A DNA stretch of 64,000 nucleotides, from positions 26,440,028 to 26,504,027 of the forward strand of contig NC_073305.1 of assembly GCF_027595985.1 (NCBI RefSeq). The letters are read 5' to 3'. Shown piece after piece: positions 60,249 through 64,000 of this stretch (positions within the stretch are counted from its first letter, which is position 1; each line of letters starts with the position of its first letter). The translations under genes and the position numbers were made by a program. Origin of the DNA: Sorex araneus (Eukaryota > Chordata > Mammalia > Eulipotyphla > Soricidae). The notes beneath the pieces were generated by a model, which worked only from the letters and a program-made list of their open reading frames with translations, was not told where the DNA came from and ran no database searches.

Positions 60249-60615
60249 TACACGCTTGTGTGTGTATGTAGTATGTGTGTGTGTGTGTGTGTATGCGGTG
60301 GGTGTGGTGGATGTGGTGGATGTGGTGAGTGTGTGTGGTGTGTGTATATGGTGTGTGTGTGTTTGGTGTGTGTGTGTGGTGTGTGTGCGGGTATGTGGTG
60401 GGTGTGGTGGATATGGTGGATGTGGTGAGTGTGTGTGGTGTGTGTATATGGTGTGTGTGTGTGTGTGTGGTGTGTGTGCGGGTATGTGGTGGATGTGTGG
60501 GTGGTGAGTGTGGTGGGTTTGTGTGTGTGTGGTGTGAGTGTGTGTGTGGTGGGTTTGGGGGTGTGGTGTGTCTGTGTGTGTTTATGGTATGGGTATGGAT
60601 GTGGTGTGTGGGGGT

Positions 60616-60657
<42 letters not shown>
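60249..60657. repeat. TG-rich minisatellite with 100-bp higher-order unit
   Basis: GGTGTG/GGTGGATG-type units. Bases 60321-60360 and 60421-60460 are identical, and the bases before them match with few changes: a period of exactly 100. A pure (TG)n of about 18 units closes the array at 60619-60656. Incidental frames up to 209 codons (His/Thr-rich on the - strand) come from it. Confidence 0.93.
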
Positions 60658-60659
<2 letters not shown>

Positions 60660-60722
60660 GGGAGCCACATGATATGCAGCTTCCTATGTAATAGAGACAT
60701 TGTACTATTTCCCCAGCTCTCC

Positions 60723-60930
60723 CAAATGTATACTTTTTTGCCATTTTTTTCTGGTTGATTTTTGAGCTACACCTGACTTTGCACAAGGCTCTCCTCTGGC
60801 TCTGTGCTTGGAGATCATTCATGGTGGTGCTTTTGGAACCATATACAGTTCTGGGATCAAACTCAAGTTAGAGGCATACAAGGCAATTTGTCTTATGTGC
60901 TGTGGCATCTCTCCAGCCCACAAATGTATA
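60723..60930 (-). mobile_element. Old SOR SINE with preserved TSD
   Basis: Antisense body 60733-60920 ('gagctacacctgactttgca', 'ggaaccatatacagttctgg', head 'gtggcatctctccagccca'). TSD CAAATGTATA at 60723-60732 and 60921-60930 is perfect; the body is strongly diverged. Confidence 0.88.
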
Positions 60931-61064
60931 ATTTTAATTAAAGACATATCGTAAATTTATTCTTAGGAAAATAAGTCACAGTAGTGGAAAAAGTTCCTGT
61001 TACTCTTCTGAGAATGACAGTCACAGAAATCAAGGTGAGAGGATTCGAGGCAAAGACAAATCAT

Positions 61065-61430
61065 GGATTTTATGTGGCACTATGGTCTGCATGTGTGGGT
61101 ACCCCCGACACATGTAGTGAAAGCACACCCCAAGATGCTGGTATTAAAGATGTGGCCATTCGGAGGCCACAGGTCTCAAGGGAGAAGCCCCTGCATTAGT
61201 GCTCTTAGAAAAGTCGCCTTCTCAGGAAGACCAAGAAAGCTGTTTCGCCAGGTGAAAGGACTCTGGATCTACAGTGCAAACCCACAGAAGGTTCTCAGTG
61301 GACCTCAGCTGCCAGGACCACAGTCTTGGACTTGCAACTTCCACAGAGGCAAGCGATGCATTTTTGCTGCTTTCAAGTCACTCAACTCACAATATTTTTG
61401 TTAGAGCAGTTTGAATGGACTGAAACAACG
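61065..61430 (+). mobile_element. Ancient interspersed repeat, family unnamed
   Basis: 'ccccaagatgctggtattaa', 'ggacttgcaacttccacaga' and 'tgttagagcagtttgaatgg' follow the order of a widespread old mammalian repeat that ends '..GTTATAGCAGCCTGAACGGA'. I cannot recall its database name. Frames of 71-113 codons here are incidental. Confidence 0.45.
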
Positions 61431-62689
61431 ATATGTTTCAATAGAGGGTAGAACTTAAAGTACAAAGAGCTAAAACTTCTCTTATGACATTTTGGGGTTT
61501 TTGGTTTTGATTTGTTTGCCAACAAATACCCATATGTTGAATACCATACCTTTTTAATTTCAGATTTCAAATTGCAAGGGTTACTCTGTTGACTGAAGAG
61601 GGATTTCTTGAATCTCTCTATGACCCGCCTTTTCAAATTGTGGTGCAAAGCTGGAGGAAGCTGCATAAAATGAAAAAAACAATCATTATGAGCAAACCGT
61701 TAGCAGATGACTCTCAGGAAGCTTTTACTGAGGCCCAGCCGAACAGTCGTCCTCGGTGGGTCTAAATAATTTAATTTTTACCCCAAATAGTATGAACAGA
61801 TATTTGTTTTTCATTCTGTAATCTAGAAGTTAGCTGCTGCTTGCTGCTCTTTTTCAGAAAGCTGCTCCAATTTATCTTATTGCTCCTTCATTTTATTGAT
61901 GTCATTTTTCACAGAACAAATAAATGATATACTAATTGCAAACATAAATCGAACCTTTTAGAGAACACACTTGACAAGGCAGGATATATTCTATCAGATG
62001 TTAGAAGCGCACGTCATGCACAGAAATTCTGGTAAACATTCTAGTTCCCTATTTAGAAGGATCTATATTTTGGAATGCAAAACACAAATCTGCATTGGTA
62101 GGTACCGAAACCTGCCTCTGTGTGCTTCAGAATTTTCATGGGGAGAGATAAGGTTATAGAGGCCATGAAGGAAAAATTAAGTAGTATGTTGTAGGATTCT
62201 TCCAGGATACAGTAGATGTCTGAGTAACAGAAAGTCATCACAAAACTTTAGAAAATATAGATTGAATGAAAACTAAGTTTTCAAAATTCTCGATTTTCGT
62301 AATGATTTCCTTGTTGGATTTATCTTAAAGTAAAGGTTCCACAAAATGCAGACAGATAACATGAAGTATGAGAGAAGGCTACAGAGAGAAGAAGTAGGAG
62401 CAGAATGACAAGAAATTTCAAAGTAGAAATAGCATTTCATATATGTTTAAAACATGACAAAAACCTGAAAGGAGAAAAAGGGGGACAAGGAAGAAAATGC
62501 TGGCAAAGGAGAAAGGAAAATAAGGTAGTAGAAGCTCGAATATTTGGAAAGCAAGCATATGAGTCAATGCTCATATCAAAAGAAAAGGAAATGTTGAGGG
62601 ACCATTATCAGCTCACCCCCACATTATTTTTCTGTTATATAAGAATTTGGGTTTAGTCATTTGACTACTCAGCCAATGAAAGGTGTCTG
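61431..62689. other. No gene recognised
   Basis: An acceptor-like 'ctttttaatttcag' ends near 61563, but the sequence after it lacks a convincing donor. No other feature. Confidence 0.35.
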
Positions 62690-62930
62690 CATCATTCCAA
62701 GAACGAGGCAACTCAAAGTCAGTCCCTTCTCCATCCCGACCTCCCTAGGAGCCAGGTGCACGATCCTGCTTCCAGAGGTGCTGCCATTCGATGGAGGAAG
62801 GTCCCCTGACCTGCTCAACCCCAGCTGAGATAAACCTCTCAGGTCCCAGGCCAAGAGGTCTCAGGTGTACTTGTTAGAGTAGTGTGAATTACCCTATGCT
62901 AACTGACACAGGAACGGATGTCTGTTCACG
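62690..62930 (+). mobile_element. Second, older copy of the same ancient repeat
   Basis: Ends 'cttgttagagtagtgtgaat' to 'ctaactgacacagg', similar to the 3' end of 61065-61430. The upstream part is GC-richer and diverged. Confidence 0.35.
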
Positions 62931-64000
62931 TTGTGCAGAGCGCTATATAAAAAGCAATCCTAGAGCAACGGACAGATCCAGGTGTGTGGGGATTCAGCTG
63001 ATTTCACAGCCCCAAACAAAACAAACAAACAAAAACCCAACAGTTAACTATCCCACACACAGTAGAAAATGGGACTCATTCTGAAGTCCTATACAAGAAC
63101 AAGTTAAATCAAAAAACATGGATAGGAAGACAACGCTACGTCAGCATTAAGGGACGAATGGAAGGGACATGAGAAAGAAAATGAGTTGAAATAATGCATG
63201 TGCATGTGATATCTATGCAAAAGTGGAATAAATTTAATAGAACCAGATAATGAGGGGAAGGGACATGTGCTACTTCCCTAAAAGGGATGGATAGAGTGAG
63301 AAAGGGATGAAAAATGCCCAGAGACACTTTTGGATTTGATCATTTATTTCCACGTCACCCAAGAAGAACTGCCACTTCCCTATTTTAAACACTAGAGGGC
63401 AGTGTTGACCCAGGACCATCCAGTAGGATCACCATGCCCTGCATACTTGAAATTGTTGTATGAAAAGGGGCAACATTTTTTTTTTTTCTGATATACCCAA
63501 TTCTCTACTCCAGCAAACTTGAGAAGATGTTCTGAACTAATTATCCCATAGACCCCTCCTCCAGTATTGACCATTGTTTGTATCAGATTACTAATTCAGA
63601 GACCCTTTGCTACTCATTTAGGCTGGTTGAGCTAATTTAACATTGTTTTTATTATGCCTCATAAAAACTGTAGCTTTCTGTCAGCTTAAAATCCAGATAC
63701 TTTTATCAGGAAATAAAGTATCTATATTACGGTGACAGTTATCACCATGGCAGACAGCAGTCTGTCTTCAAAGTTTTCATGGAAGAATTAATGATTTTGC
63801 ACAGAATGACGATGCATAGATTCACTTCGGAAGAAACAAATATGTATAATAAAATAAGAATAGTACTACTGTTGTATAATCTCAGTCAATCGCATTTACT
63901 CTTTTATGGGTGCCACTACTATATCACAGCAAACTTACTTGCAGGAAATCAGAGCTCACAGACACTGTGTGTCACCCAAGATTATGTCCAGAGGTAGAGA
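62931..64000. other. No gene recognised at right edge
   Basis: No supported exon. An acceptor-like 'aaacttacttgcag' ends at 63943 and a weak donor (CAGAG|gtaga) follows at 63991, enclosing 48 open bases; too weak to call. Confidence 0.35.
63389..63405 (+). promoter_or_regulatory. CTCF-like motif
   Basis: ACACTAGAGGGCAGTGT matches the CTCF core (CCASYAGRKGGCRS) at nearly all informative positions. Sequence match only; it points right, while the other match at 33417 points left. Confidence 0.42.

Noticed and set aside
60193..60822. 209-codon open frame (longest in the window)
   Set aside because: Translation of the TG/GT minisatellite as His/Thr repeats; no independent coding signal.
63944..63991. 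48-bp exon candidate at the right edge
   Set aside because: Weak donor, very short, no partner exon; frame not testable.

Overview
The window is nuclear DNA of a placental mammal, most likely a shrew (Soricidae, probably Sorex or a close relative). The main evidence is a tRNA-derived SINE, present in about thirty full or partial copies, whose head (GGGGCTGGAGYGATAGCACA), body and A-rich tail I recognise as the SOR-type SINE of shrews. Two to three body variants of that SINE share the head. A LINE-1 lineage with a distinctive 3' UTR is also frequent; its last bases run '..CATGGTGATTCAATAAA'. Base composition is AT-rich, there are long (GA)n, (CA)n and (TG)n tracts, and coding density is very low. 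Nothing suggests a prokaryote, plasmid or exogenous virus.

Layout. 0-4 kb: old L1 fragment, an LTR-like block and a SOR copy. 4-7 kb: a young SOR with a perfect target-site duplication (TSD), then two arms of a long inverted repeat (about 5.06-5.29 and 6.23-6.50 kb). 7-13 kb: SOR variants, a 5'-inverted (twin-primed) L1 at 8.44-9.19 kb, a tRNA-Ala-like SINE and a MIR relic. 13-23 kb: a second LTR-like block, an L1-tailed non-autonomous retroposon (14.2-14.6 kb), L1 3' ends, and two unexplained local duplications (46 bp perfect at 17.51/19.16 kb; about 115 bp at 20.26/22.84 kb). 23-36 kb: mostly SOR copies and simple repeats. 35.86-36.62 kb: a second, longer L1-tailed retroposon with a 43-bp internal direct repeat and its own TSD. 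37.17-37.29 kb: one candidate coding exon on the + strand. 41.8-43.8 kb: old L1 split by a younger SOR. 46.9-49.4 kb: three consecutive coding exons on the - strand that stay in one frame across two introns. 50.4-53 kb: 2.5-kb L1. 53-58 kb: nested SOR copies and an L1/SOR pile-up. 60.25-60.66 kb: TG-rich minisatellite with a 100-bp higher-order period. 61-64 kb: old repeats and a CTCF-like motif.

Genes. The only convincing coding sequence is the - strand exon trio, plus the single + strand exon about 10 kb away. I could not assign either to a named gene. Most of the window is therefore intron or intergenic DNA, and its history is chiefly retroposition of L1 and of SINEs presumably mobilised by L1.
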